From: Streptomyces sp. R41
GTDB taxonomy: Bacteria; Actinomycetota; Actinomycetes; Streptomycetales; Streptomycetaceae
Direction of reading: 5' to 3'
DNA: 64,000 nt
Assembly (NCBI RefSeq): GCF_041053055.1
Contig: NZ_CP163443.1
Span: 3,472,001-3,536,000, forward strand
In this document: piece after piece, positions 26,365 through 33,279 of the stretch
How the letters are laid out: each line of letters begins with the position of its first letter
Position numbering within the stretch: position 1 is the first letter of the stretch
Position numbers and translations under genes: made by a program
Notes under the pieces: generated by a model
What the model saw: the letters and a program-made list of their open reading frames with translations, nothing else
Databases searched by the model: none
Told to the model about the DNA's origin: nothing

Positions 26365-26403
26365 GCGATGCCCCCCGTCCACCAGGTGGACGGGGGGCAT
26401 CGC
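26365..26403. terminator. strong hairpin terminator downstream of the lactonase gene
   Basis: Arms 26365-26383 and 26385-26403 are perfectly complementary over 19 bp (GATGCCCCCCGTCCACC core) with the centre at 26384. It lies 11 bp beyond the lactonase stop, ending the iclR-lactonase mRNA before the importer promoter. Confidence 0.85.
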
Positions 26404-26413
26404 GCAGAGGCCG

Positions 26414-27265
26414 CTACCCGGCGAACGCGGGCTGGGGCAGCCCCTTCCCCGCACCGGGCACCACCAGCACCGAGCCCGACATCGGGTGCGGCGCCTCAAG
26501 TCCCGTACGGGCCGTGGTGATGTAAAGGTCGGTCAGATCGGCGCCGCCGAACGCGCAGGCGGTAGGGCGGCGGACGGGAAGTTCGACGACCCGGTCCAGT
26601 TCGCCGTCCGGGGTGTAACGGCGGACCGCGCCGCCGTCCCAGAGGGCCACCCATACGCAGCCGTCGGCGTCGACGGTGAGGCCGTCGGGGAAGCCGTCGT
26701 CGACGTCGGCCAACGGCCGCCTGTTGGTCGGCAGTTGATCCTCGCCCACGTCGAAGACGTCGATCCTTCGGGTCGGGGAGTCGATGTAGTACATCAGCCG
26801 GCCGTCCGGGCTCCAGCCCGTGCCGTTGCTGACGGCGACGTCGTCGAGGATCGTCCGGACCGTGCCGTCGGGGGCGATCCGCGACAGCGTGCCGCCACGC
26901 GGCGCCTCGTCGTAGCGCATGGTGCCGCACCACAGCGAGCCGTCGGGGGCGACCGCCGCGTCGTTCGCGCGGCGGCCGGGCACGGGCTCGCGGTGCAGCC
27001 ACCGGAAGGGCTCACCCGAACCCGGTGCTCCGTAAAGCCCCACTCCGTCACGGAGGTTGACGACCAGACCGCCGCCCGCGCGGGGCTTGGCGGCGCCCAC
27101 GTGCTGTTCGGTGGCCATGACCGTGCGGTGTCCGGAGACCGGGTCGTACGTGTGGACCCGGGAGCCGAGGATGTCGACCCAGATGAGCCGCTGTGCGTGC
27201 GGGTCCCAGGTCGGGCCCTCGCCGAGGGCCGCATGCGCGTGTACGGCGACCTCGACGGCCGTCAT
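26414..27265 (-). CDS. SMP-30/gluconolactonase-family sugar lactonase
   Basis: 283 residues, six-bladed propeller of the SMP-30/LRE family; hydrolyses an aldonolactone to the acid. Motifs: LGEGPTWDPHAQRLIWVDI with the metal-binding Glu, RANDAAVAPDGSLWCGTM with the Asn, VAVSNGTGWSPDGRLMYYIDS with the second Asn and Asp, and FPDGLTVDADGCVWVA with the catalytic-type Asp. All four metal-ligand regions are intact. It is coupled to iclR by a 4-bp overlap. With the zinc dehydrogenase and enolase-family dehydratase at 2.7-4.8 kb it completes sugar to lactone to acid to keto-deoxy acid; arabinose or galactose are the likely sugars from the hydrolases present. Confidence 0.9.
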   Translation of the reverse strand: MTAVEVAVHAHAALGEGPTWDPHAQRLIWVDILGSRVHTYDPVSGHRTVMATEQHVGAAKPRAGGGLVVNLRDGVGLYGAPGSGEPFRWLHREPVPGRRANDAAVAPDGSLWCGTMRYDEAPRGGTLSRIAPDGTVRTILDDVAVSNGTGWSPDGRLMYYIDSPTRRIDVFDVGEDQLPTNRRPLADVDDGFPDGLTVDADGCVWVALWDGGAVRRYTPDGELDRVVELPVRRPTACAFGGADLTDLYITTARTGLEAPHPMSGSVLVVPGAGKGLPQPAFAG

Positions 27266-28035
27266 CCGACGTTCCGGTGGCCGAGCCGCTCGGACAGCTC
27301 GGCGGCGCCCTTCGCGGCGAGCTGCTCCAGTTCGGCGCGGCGCTCGTCGCTCCAGCGGATCATCGGTACGGAGATGGAGAGCGCGGCGACGACCTGTCCC
27401 GTACGGTCGCGCACCGGGGCGGCGACGCAGCTGACGTCCGGGTTGGACTCACGGCTCTCCACGGCGATGCCGCGGCGGCGGATCTCCGCCAGGGCCTCGC
27501 GCAGGGCGGCCGGCTCGGTGATGCTGTTGGGCGTCATCGCGACCAGCTCGGCGTTGTCGGGGATGCGCGACGTCAGCTCCGGCTCGGGGAGCGAGGCGAG
27601 CAGCATCTTGCCGACGGAGGTGCAGTGCGCCGGCAGGCGACGGCCCGCCGCCGACACCATGCGCACGGCGTGCGTGGAGTCGACCTTCGCGATGTAGATG
27701 ACGTCGGTGCCTTCGAGGATGGCCACGTGTACGGTCTCGTCGCAGGTCTCGGCCACGGAGCGGGCGACCTGCTGGCCCTCGGCGGCGAGGTCCAGCTGCT
27801 CGGCGTACCGGCTGCCGAGCTGGTACGGCCGCACGCCGAGCCGGTAGCGTCCCGGCTGGCCGGGCACCTGGACGATGTACGACCGGGCGGCGAGCGTGGT
27901 GACCAGCTCGTGCACCGTCGTGCGGGGCAGCTGCAGCTTGCGCACGATGTCGGGGGCGGAGAGAGTGCCGTCCCCGTCCAGGAAGAGCTCGAGTATGTCC
28001 AGAGCTCGGGTCACGGCAGGTACGAGGCGTCCCAC
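27262..28035 (-). CDS. IclR-family transcriptional regulator of the sugar region
   Basis: 257 residues from a GTG at 28035, chosen because GGGAGGGGG lies 6-7 bases before it; an upstream TTG at 28068 falls inside the operator site. The N-terminal winged helix is VTRALDILELFLDGDGTLSA, then IVRKLQLPRTTVHELVTTLA. The C-terminal effector domain has HCTSVGKMLLASLPE, MTPNSITEP and SCVAAPVRDRTGQVVAALSIS. IclR proteins of this type sense sugar acids or keto-deoxy acids. A copy of the GTTCGAAATTTC site overlaps the region just upstream of the start, consistent with autoregulation, and other copies sit at the sugar promoters. Confidence 0.9.
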   Translation of the reverse strand: MGRLVPAVTRALDILELFLDGDGTLSAPDIVRKLQLPRTTVHELVTTLAARSYIVQVPGQPGRYRLGVRPYQLGSRYAEQLDLAAEGQQVARSVAETCDETVHVAILEGTDVIYIAKVDSTHAVRMVSAAGRRLPAHCTSVGKMLLASLPEPELTSRIPDNAELVAMTPNSITEPAALREALAEIRRRGIAVESRESNPDVSCVAAPVRDRTGQVVAALSISVPMIRWSDERRAELEQLAAKGAAELSERLGHRNVG

Positions 28036-28054
28036 AACCGGCCCCCTCCCTTGT

Positions 28055-28069
28055 GTTCGAAATTTCAAC
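28055..28069. promoter_or_regulatory. IclR-type operator at the iclR gene
   Basis: GTTCGAAATTTCAAC lies 20 bp upstream of the GTG of iclR and is the best copy of the site shared by the sugar promoters. A weaker half-site GACGAAC follows at about 28083. Confidence 0.6.
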
Positions 28070-28256
28070 AGACGATCGGCATGACGAACACAGGTTACTC
28101 ATGGCTGTCTTGAGCGGGCAATGGTCGGTGACGGGGCCGTCTTTCAGCGAGGGAACCGATCGACAGGGCGAGACGGGTGGTGGGCGGGAAACCGACGGGA
28201 GGGGAGCGCCCGGTGACTGGTTGACGGGGGGCGCTCGGAAAGGCCACGACGGGAGG

Positions 28257-29501
28257 TCAGCGCCGGGCTCGTGGGTCCCCCAGCTCGCCCCGGAGCCGTT
28301 GCGCCCGCAGCACCAGCTCCAGCTCGAAGCGCCGGTCGGGATCATCGACCTCGTCGCCCCAGAGTTCCCGTATCTGCCGGAGGCGGTAGCGCACGGTCTG
28401 CGGATGAACCCCGAGTCGCGCGGCGACCTCGGGCGCACCACCCCGCGTTTCCAGCCAGGCCAGCAGGGTCTCGGCCAGCCGCCGCCCGTGCGTGGGCCCG
28501 CAGTGGGCAAGGGGCGCAAGACAGCGCAGCGCCAGGTCGTCGATCAGCTCCTCGGGCTGGAGGAGAACCAAGGCCTCCGTGTGTTCCGTGCAGTGGAGAA
28601 CCTCCCCTGCGGGGAGCAACCCCCGCTCCATGAGCCGTACCGCCGCCTCGGCCCAGCGCAGCGACTTCGCCGCGTCGGCGAGCGGCACCGGCGGCCCGAT
28701 CGCCCCGGCCCACCCGGTCAGCGCCCGGTGCAGCAGCTCAGGGCGCCCGGCCGCGTCCGGCTCGGGCACGACCATGCGGGGCTGCTCGTACTCCATGTCG
28801 AGCAGCACGCTCTGCCCGACGGCGGGAGCGACGGCCTCCCGGGCCGGCCGCAGCAGCACGCCGACGGCGATCCGGTCGGGCAGCGGCCAGCCGATCCGGG
28901 CGGCGCGTTCGACGAGCGCCTCGGCGGGGTCGCCCCGGTGATGGTGCTCGGAGAGCAGTAACTCCATCAGGCGCCGCTGGAGGCGCAGCCGCTCCCCCGC
29001 CTGCCGGGCCGCCGCTTCGGCGTAACCCCGTACGGACTGATCCACCAGGCCGTCCAGATACTCGTATCCGGCGTCGACAAGCTCGTACATCGCCGGTGGC
29101 GGGATGTCGACCCGCTGCCCGATCTCGGCGAACCGCCGCCAGGCGAGCCGTACCCCGAGCCGGTAGATCGCCTGGAGCGAGTCGAGGCTGCGGCCGTGCA
29201 GGCCCTCGCCCCGGCCGAATTCCTGGAACACCTCGGGATGGACCCGCGGGCGACCCTCCGCCGTCTCCAGATGCTGCACGAAGACCTCGATCGCACGGCG
29301 GATGCCGACCAGGGCCATCGGCTCCCCGGAGTCGTCGAGGACGACCGGCAGATGCGGGTACTCGCGGCGGATCTCGCGCAGGATCTCCTCGGCGAGCGCG
29401 GGTGCCTCGGCCATGGCGATCGCCGCGAACTGCCGCACCTGGACGCGGGGAACCTCGTGCCAGGCCGAGTGCAACGCGACGGTTCCCGGACGAGCGGTCA
29501 C
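28257..29501 (-). CDS. PucR/CdaR-type transcriptional regulator
   Basis: 414 residues. The C-terminal about 60 residues form the PucR helix-turn-helix: LAETLLAWLETRGGAPEVAA, RLGVHPQTVRYRLRQIRELW. Before it lies a GGDEF-like/CdaR central domain, and the N-terminal half (FAEIGQRVDIPPPAMYELVD) is a helical sensory domain common in Streptomyces PucR proteins. I chose the GTG at 29501 because AGGAG lies 8 bases upstream; a TTG at 29507 would place the site too close. The gene overlaps the small upstream membrane-protein gene, so they are coupled. The ligand is unknown. It is not obviously linked to the sugar genes, which end at 28035. Confidence 0.88.
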   Translation of the reverse strand: MTARPGTVALHSAWHEVPRVQVRQFAAIAMAEAPALAEEILREIRREYPHLPVVLDDSGEPMALVGIRRAIEVFVQHLETAEGRPRVHPEVFQEFGRGEGLHGRSLDSLQAIYRLGVRLAWRRFAEIGQRVDIPPPAMYELVDAGYEYLDGLVDQSVRGYAEAAARQAGERLRLQRRLMELLLSEHHHRGDPAEALVERAARIGWPLPDRIAVGVLLRPAREAVAPAVGQSVLLDMEYEQPRMVVPEPDAAGRPELLHRALTGWAGAIGPPVPLADAAKSLRWAEAAVRLMERGLLPAGEVLHCTEHTEALVLLQPEELIDDLALRCLAPLAHCGPTHGRRLAETLLAWLETRGGAPEVAARLGVHPQTVRYRLRQIRELWGDEVDDPDRRFELELVLRAQRLRGELGDPRARR

Positions 29502-29503
29502 GG

Positions 29504-29719
29504 TCAACGCTCCTGGCCGACATTCTCATAGGTGATCAGTGGCGTGTTCGGCTGGTCCGGCGTCGCGTCGAGGAGCGCGACGACACCGAGCGCGGCGCCC
29601 ACGGCGAGTGCGGCGGCGGCCGCGACAGTCAGTGCGGCGGCGAGCAGTCTGGACATCGCAGGGTCAGCCTCTCTGTCGGAGGTCGTCCCCACCCCGGTAC
29701 TCCGCGCGGCCGTGGTCAT
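29504..29719 (-). CDS. small single-pass membrane protein (DUF2613-like)
   Basis: 71 residues, or 50 if translation starts at the ATG at 29656 (MSRLLAAALTVAAAAALAVG). One membrane helix, then a short outside tail ATPDQPNTPLITYENVG. This tail is conserved in small Streptomyces proteins I associate with DUF2613, without certainty. The gene is upstream of and overlaps the pucR-type gene, so it may be a membrane partner or a leader for its translation. Confidence 0.65.
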   Translation of the reverse strand: MTTAARSTGVGTTSDREADPAMSRLLAAALTVAAAAALAVGAALGVVALLDATPDQPNTPLITYENVGQER

Positions 29720-29814
29720 GCGGCTGCGCGACTCCTGCCCCGTTCACCGGTCCCGTCCGGTGAGGTCCTGTCGCCGGCCTGGCGCCAGAGCCTCGCCACA
29801 GTCTCGACAATGCA

Positions 29815-29844
29815 TTGACACCCCGTCAAGGGTGCGCCTACGGT
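29815..29844 (+). promoter_or_regulatory. probable promoter of the DUF3068 gene
   Basis: TTGACA (29815-29820), 18-bp spacer, TACGGT (29839-29844). It leaves an untranslated leader of roughly 105 nt before the ATG at 29959. It is in the 239-bp divergent gap with the small membrane-protein gene. Confidence 0.5.
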
Positions 29845-29958
29845 TCCCGGCCCATACCGCACGTGCACTTTCCCTCCTGGTGTCGACGCATCCGTATCAC
29901 CTCGTACCACCCGATATCACCCGTGCGTCGAGCCTCCTCACGCCCCTGGAGTGCCCGG

Positions 29959-30936
29959 ATGCGTCGCAGAGTCTCACCCGTCTCCCTGATCCTTCTCGGC
30001 CTCGGCACCTTCCTGCTCGTGCTGGCCCCGATGCTCGCGTGGTACGTGGAACCGCGGGCCGCCGTGAACCCGATCGACATCGACACGACCGCCGTCTACA
30101 CCGGCACGGGCAGCGTCTTCGACGTCGACAAGGTCGAGACCGTGCCCGACCAGAAGATCACCGTCACCCAGCGGGTACGCGGCGACGTCGCCGACAGTGA
30201 GCGCAGCGGAAAGGCCGTCTGGGACGTGACCACCACGGTCGACACGGACAAGTCGCTGCCGGCCGCCGACCCGCACGACGCCCTGGAGTTCGTGCCGGGC
30301 CGCTGGGTCACCGACCGCAGGACCAACACACCGGCGCACTGCTGCCAGGAGAAGCCGTACTTCGAGGGCGAGGCCTACCTCAAGTTCCCCTTCGACGTGC
30401 AAAAACGCGCGTACCGCTGGTGGGACAACTCGCTCGGCGCGACGGTCACCCTGAACTACCGGGGCACCAAGAAGATCCGCGGGTACGAGGGCTACCGGTT
30501 CACCGGATCCGTCCCCGCGACCAGGACCGGGACCCGTCTGGTGCCGGGCGCGATCGTCGGGGAGCCGAAGCGCAGCCAGGTGCTCGCCGAGGAGTGGTAC
30601 GCCAACCACCTGATCGAGCTCGTCGTCGACCAGCGCACGGGCCGGGTGATCTACGCGCAGGTCGGCCCGCGCAGGACGCTGCGCGCCCCGGGCGGCAAGA
30701 AGGACGCGACGGTGCTCCTGGACAGTCAAAAGCTGGCCTTCACAGCCGCGACGCAACAGGACCAGGTGGACCAGGCGAAGACCGAGAGCGGGCAACTGCG
30801 CATGGTGGGGCAGACGTTGCCGATTGGTGCCGGTGTGCTCGGTTTCGTGCTGGCCGCGGTGGGGGTCGTTTTGGTGGTACGCGGGCGACCGGATCCCGAT
30901 ACGTCCGAGTCGTCCCAGCCTCCGCTCACGATGTGA
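29959..30936 (+). CDS. DUF3068 (PorA-family-named) membrane-anchored protein
   Basis: 325 residues. An N-terminal helix (VSPVSLILLGLGTFLLVLAP) anchors a large extracytoplasmic beta-rich domain (about 30-295: YTGTGSVFDVDKVE, FVPGRWVTDRRTNTPAHCC, YRWWDNSLGATVTLNYRGTK), and a second helix, GAGVLGFVLAAVGVVLVVRG, lies near the C-terminus. This two-helix layout is typical of DUF3068, an actinobacterial family of unknown function that NCBI labels PorA family. The ATG at 29959 is preferred over upstream frames because the hydrophobic helix starts directly after it. The glycosyltransferase operon follows on the same strand across a repeat array. Confidence 0.87.
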   Translation: MRRRVSPVSLILLGLGTFLLVLAPMLAWYVEPRAAVNPIDIDTTAVYTGTGSVFDVDKVETVPDQKITVTQRVRGDVADSERSGKAVWDVTTTVDTDKSLPAADPHDALEFVPGRWVTDRRTNTPAHCCQEKPYFEGEAYLKFPFDVQKRAYRWWDNSLGATVTLNYRGTKKIRGYEGYRFTGSVPATRTGTRLVPGAIVGEPKRSQVLAEEWYANHLIELVVDQRTGRVIYAQVGPRRTLRAPGGKKDATVLLDSQKLAFTAATQQDQVDQAKTESGQLRMVGQTLPIGAGVLGFVLAAVGVVLVVRGRPDPDTSESSQPPLTM

Positions 30937-31104
30937 TGTGCCGTCAGCTCCACAAAGCCCGGAAATTGTCACCTCGGTGAGTAGCCGCATCGAACCACTG
31001 GGCGAAAACTGTCCAACCCCACCCGAGCACAGCCCGCCCACATCCCCGTCACGGCGAATGCCCAGAACCCCCACAGCTGGGCAGATTCTCGGCCCCATCC
31101 CGTC

Positions 31105-31297
31105 GAAAGACCAGAGAAGCGCCGTCCCACCGAAAGAACGCAAAAGCGCCGCCCGACCGAGAGACCGGAGAGGCGCCGCCCCACCGCAGGAGACCAGCCA
31201 GACGCCACCCCACGGCGACACCCGAGAAGCGCCACCCCACTTGCAAGAGACCAGCCAGACGCCACCCCACGGCGACACCGGAGAAGCGCCACCCCAC
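31105..31297. repeat. array of seven degenerate about 27-bp tandem repeats
   Basis: Units begin at 31105, 31132, 31159, 31186, 31214, 31241 and 31271 (27-30 bp each), most ending in GCGCC..CCCACC. The last four form two nearly identical about 56-bp super-units. It fills most of the 436-bp gap between the DUF3068 gene and the glycosyltransferase gene. The rest of the gap (30937-31104, 31298-31372) shows no gene. The opposite strand is open and would encode repeats like GWRLAGL, which I take as a by-product. Confidence 0.8.
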
Positions 31298-31372
31298 CGA
31301 ACGATTCAGAGATCCGCACCGCGCCCTACCCCCCACGCTGAGTTCCGCACCCTGAGACGAGTTGGAGCACCC

Positions 31373-32524
31373 ATGCCCCAGCACGTGCCTTCCTCGCTGC
31401 GCGCCGCGCTCCCCCGCCCCGCGCAGCACCCCCCGGCGCTCCCCCCACAGCCGCGCCGTATCGTTTTTCTCGCCCGCCGTGATCTCGGCAACCCGGCGGC
31501 GGGCGGCTCCGAACTCCTCGTCGACCGTCTGGCCGACGGGCTGACCGAGCTCGGCCACCAGGTCACCCTGCTGTGCGGCGGCCCCGCGGCCTACCGCGAC
31601 TACCGGGTCGTCTCGGCGGGCGGCGACCTGGGCCACTATCTGCGCGCCCGCCCCGCGTTCCATCGCCAGGTCGGTGACTGCGACCTCCTTGTCGAGGTGT
31701 GCAACGGGATGCCGTATCTCGCACCGCTGTGGCACCACGGCCCCACCCTCTGTCTGGTCAACCACGTCCACACGGACCTGTGGAAGATGCGGTTCGGCGG
31801 GCCGCTGGCGCCCGCCGCCCGGCTCGGCCGAAGACTCGAGCACTGGGCGCTGGCCGGCGCGCAGCGCCGCAATCTGCTGGTCGCCGTCTCTCCGTCGACG
31901 GCACACGCCCTGCGCGCGATCGGGGTCGAGCGGGACCGCATCCGGGTCGTGCACAACGGGGTCGAGGAGCCGGGGCCGCGGGCCTCGCGCTCGCCGGAGC
32001 CGCTGTTCGTGGCGATGGGGCGGCTCGTCGAGTACAAGCGGATCGATCTGCTGCTGCGGCTGTGGGAGCGGGTCCGCCCGGTCACCGGCGGCCGGCTGGT
32101 GATCGTGGGAGACGGCCCCGAGCGGGAGCGCCTGGAGCAACTCGCGGGCCCGGGGGTCGAGTTCACCGGCCATGTCTCCGAAGCCGAGAAGCACCGTCTG
32201 CTGTGCGCCGCCTGGCTGCTGCTGCATCCCTCCGCGGTCGAGGGCTGGGGCCTGGTGGTCACCGAGGCGGCCGCGCGCGAGACCCCGGCGATCGCCTTCG
32301 ACGTACCCGGACTGCGCGACTCAGTGGTGGACGGCGAGACGGGTCTGCTGGCCGCCGGCGAGTCCTCCTTCGCGGCCGCCTGGTGCACCCTCGCCCTGTC
32401 CACCCACCGCCGCACCCTCATGGGCAAGGCCGCCCGCGACCGCGCGGCCCGGTACCGCTGGAACCACACGGTCCGCCAGTTCAGAGCGGTGGCCGCGGAG
32501 GCGGTGAGGGGCTGGACGCCATGA
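31373..32524 (+). CDS. GT4-family glycosyltransferase
   Basis: 383 residues, GT-B fold, cytoplasmic. N-terminal donor-independent domain starting IVFLARRDLGNPAAGGSELL with the glycine-rich loop of GT4 enzymes. The C-terminal nucleotide-sugar domain has VHNGVEEPG, FVAMGRLVEYKRIDLLLRLW, LVIVGDGPERERLEQLA and the E-x7-E motif in PSAVEGWGLVVTEAAARETP. First gene of a long coupled operon (ATGA overlap with the next gene). Donor and acceptor unknown; the AftD-like gene two positions on suggests lipid-linked or wall glycan assembly. The ATG at 31373 follows GTTGGAGCACCC. Confidence 0.92.
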   Translation: MPQHVPSSLRAALPRPAQHPPALPPQPRRIVFLARRDLGNPAAGGSELLVDRLADGLTELGHQVTLLCGGPAAYRDYRVVSAGGDLGHYLRARPAFHRQVGDCDLLVEVCNGMPYLAPLWHHGPTLCLVNHVHTDLWKMRFGGPLAPAARLGRRLEHWALAGAQRRNLLVAVSPSTAHALRAIGVERDRIRVVHNGVEEPGPRASRSPEPLFVAMGRLVEYKRIDLLLRLWERVRPVTGGRLVIVGDGPERERLEQLAGPGVEFTGHVSEAEKHRLLCAAWLLLHPSAVEGWGLVVTEAAARETPAIAFDVPGLRDSVVDGETGLLAAGESSFAAAWCTLALSTHRRTLMGKAARDRAARYRWNHTVRQFRAVAAEAVRGWTP

Positions 32525-33279
32525 CGGCCCCCGACGAGGGTGTGGGTACCGGCCTCAAGGACCCCTCCATACGCCGCTCCCTCGCTCTCTTCCGTGCCTT
32601 CCTGCACGAGCAGGACGACCCCGAGTCCTGCTATTCACTACTCGCCCGGGACGCCGCCGACCAGGTCGAGGCGTACGGCGGCGCCGTCGAGGGCCGTACC
32701 GTCGTGGACGTCGGCGGCGGCAGCGGCTACTTCACCGAGGAGTTCCGGCGGCGCGGGGCCAGCGCCTATCTCTTCGAGCCGGACGTAGGGGAGTTGGGGC
32801 CGAAGCCACCCGACTCGGCGGTCGTCGCGGACGGGTATCTGCTGCCGCTGGCGGACGGGGTCGCCGACGTCTGCTTCTCCTCCAATGTCCTGGAGCACGT
32901 GGCCGATCCGCAGACGTTCCTGAGCGAAATGGTGCGCGTGACCCGCCCGGACGGGCTGATCTACGTGTCGTTCACCAACTGGCTGTCCCCGTGGGGCGGT
33001 CACGAATGGGCGCCCTGGCACTACTTCGGCGCCGAGCGGGCGCGGGCCCGCTACCGGCGCCGTACCGGCAAGGCAGCCAAGCACACCCTCGGCGAGAACC
33101 TCTTCGCCGTACACATCGGCACCACCCTGCGGCAGGTGCGCGGCCGCGACGACGTCACGGTCGTCGCGGCGCGCTCCCGCTACTGGCCGTTCCTCGCCTC
33201 CGCTGTCACCAGGACACCGGTACTGCGCGAGTTCGCCACCTGGAACCTCCTCCTCATCCTCCGGCGGTGTCCACCATGA
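32521..33279 (+). CDS. class I SAM-dependent methyltransferase (Methyltransf_11)
   Basis: 252 residues. SAM motif I is VVDVGGGSGYFTEEF (about 61-75), motif II acidic residue in AYLFEPDVGE, motif IV-like NVLEHVADPQTFLSEMVRV. The C-terminal part (WLSPWGGHEWAPWHYFG) resembles sugar or lipid-linked glycan methyltransferases in wall clusters. It overlaps the glycosyltransferase stop and the AftD-like start by 4 bp each. It probably methylates the same glycan that the neighbouring transferases make. Confidence 0.9.
   Translation: MTAPDEGVGTGLKDPSIRRSLALFRAFLHEQDDPESCYSLLARDAADQVEAYGGAVEGRTVVDVGGGSGYFTEEFRRRGASAYLFEPDVGELGPKPPDSAVVADGYLLPLADGVADVCFSSNVLEHVADPQTFLSEMVRVTRPDGLIYVSFTNWLSPWGGHEWAPWHYFGAERARARYRRRTGKAAKHTLGENLFAVHIGTTLRQVRGRDDVTVVAARSRYWPFLASAVTRTPVLREFATWNLLLILRRCPP

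Noticed and set aside
28036..28068. TTG start for the IclR regulator
   Set aside because: It would place the start codon within the operator site; the GTG at 28035 has a strong ribosome-binding sequence.
30969..31319. Repeat protein on the minus strand encoded by the 27-bp array
   Set aside because: Repeats in DNA keep any frame open; no start signal or conserved neighbour supports translation.
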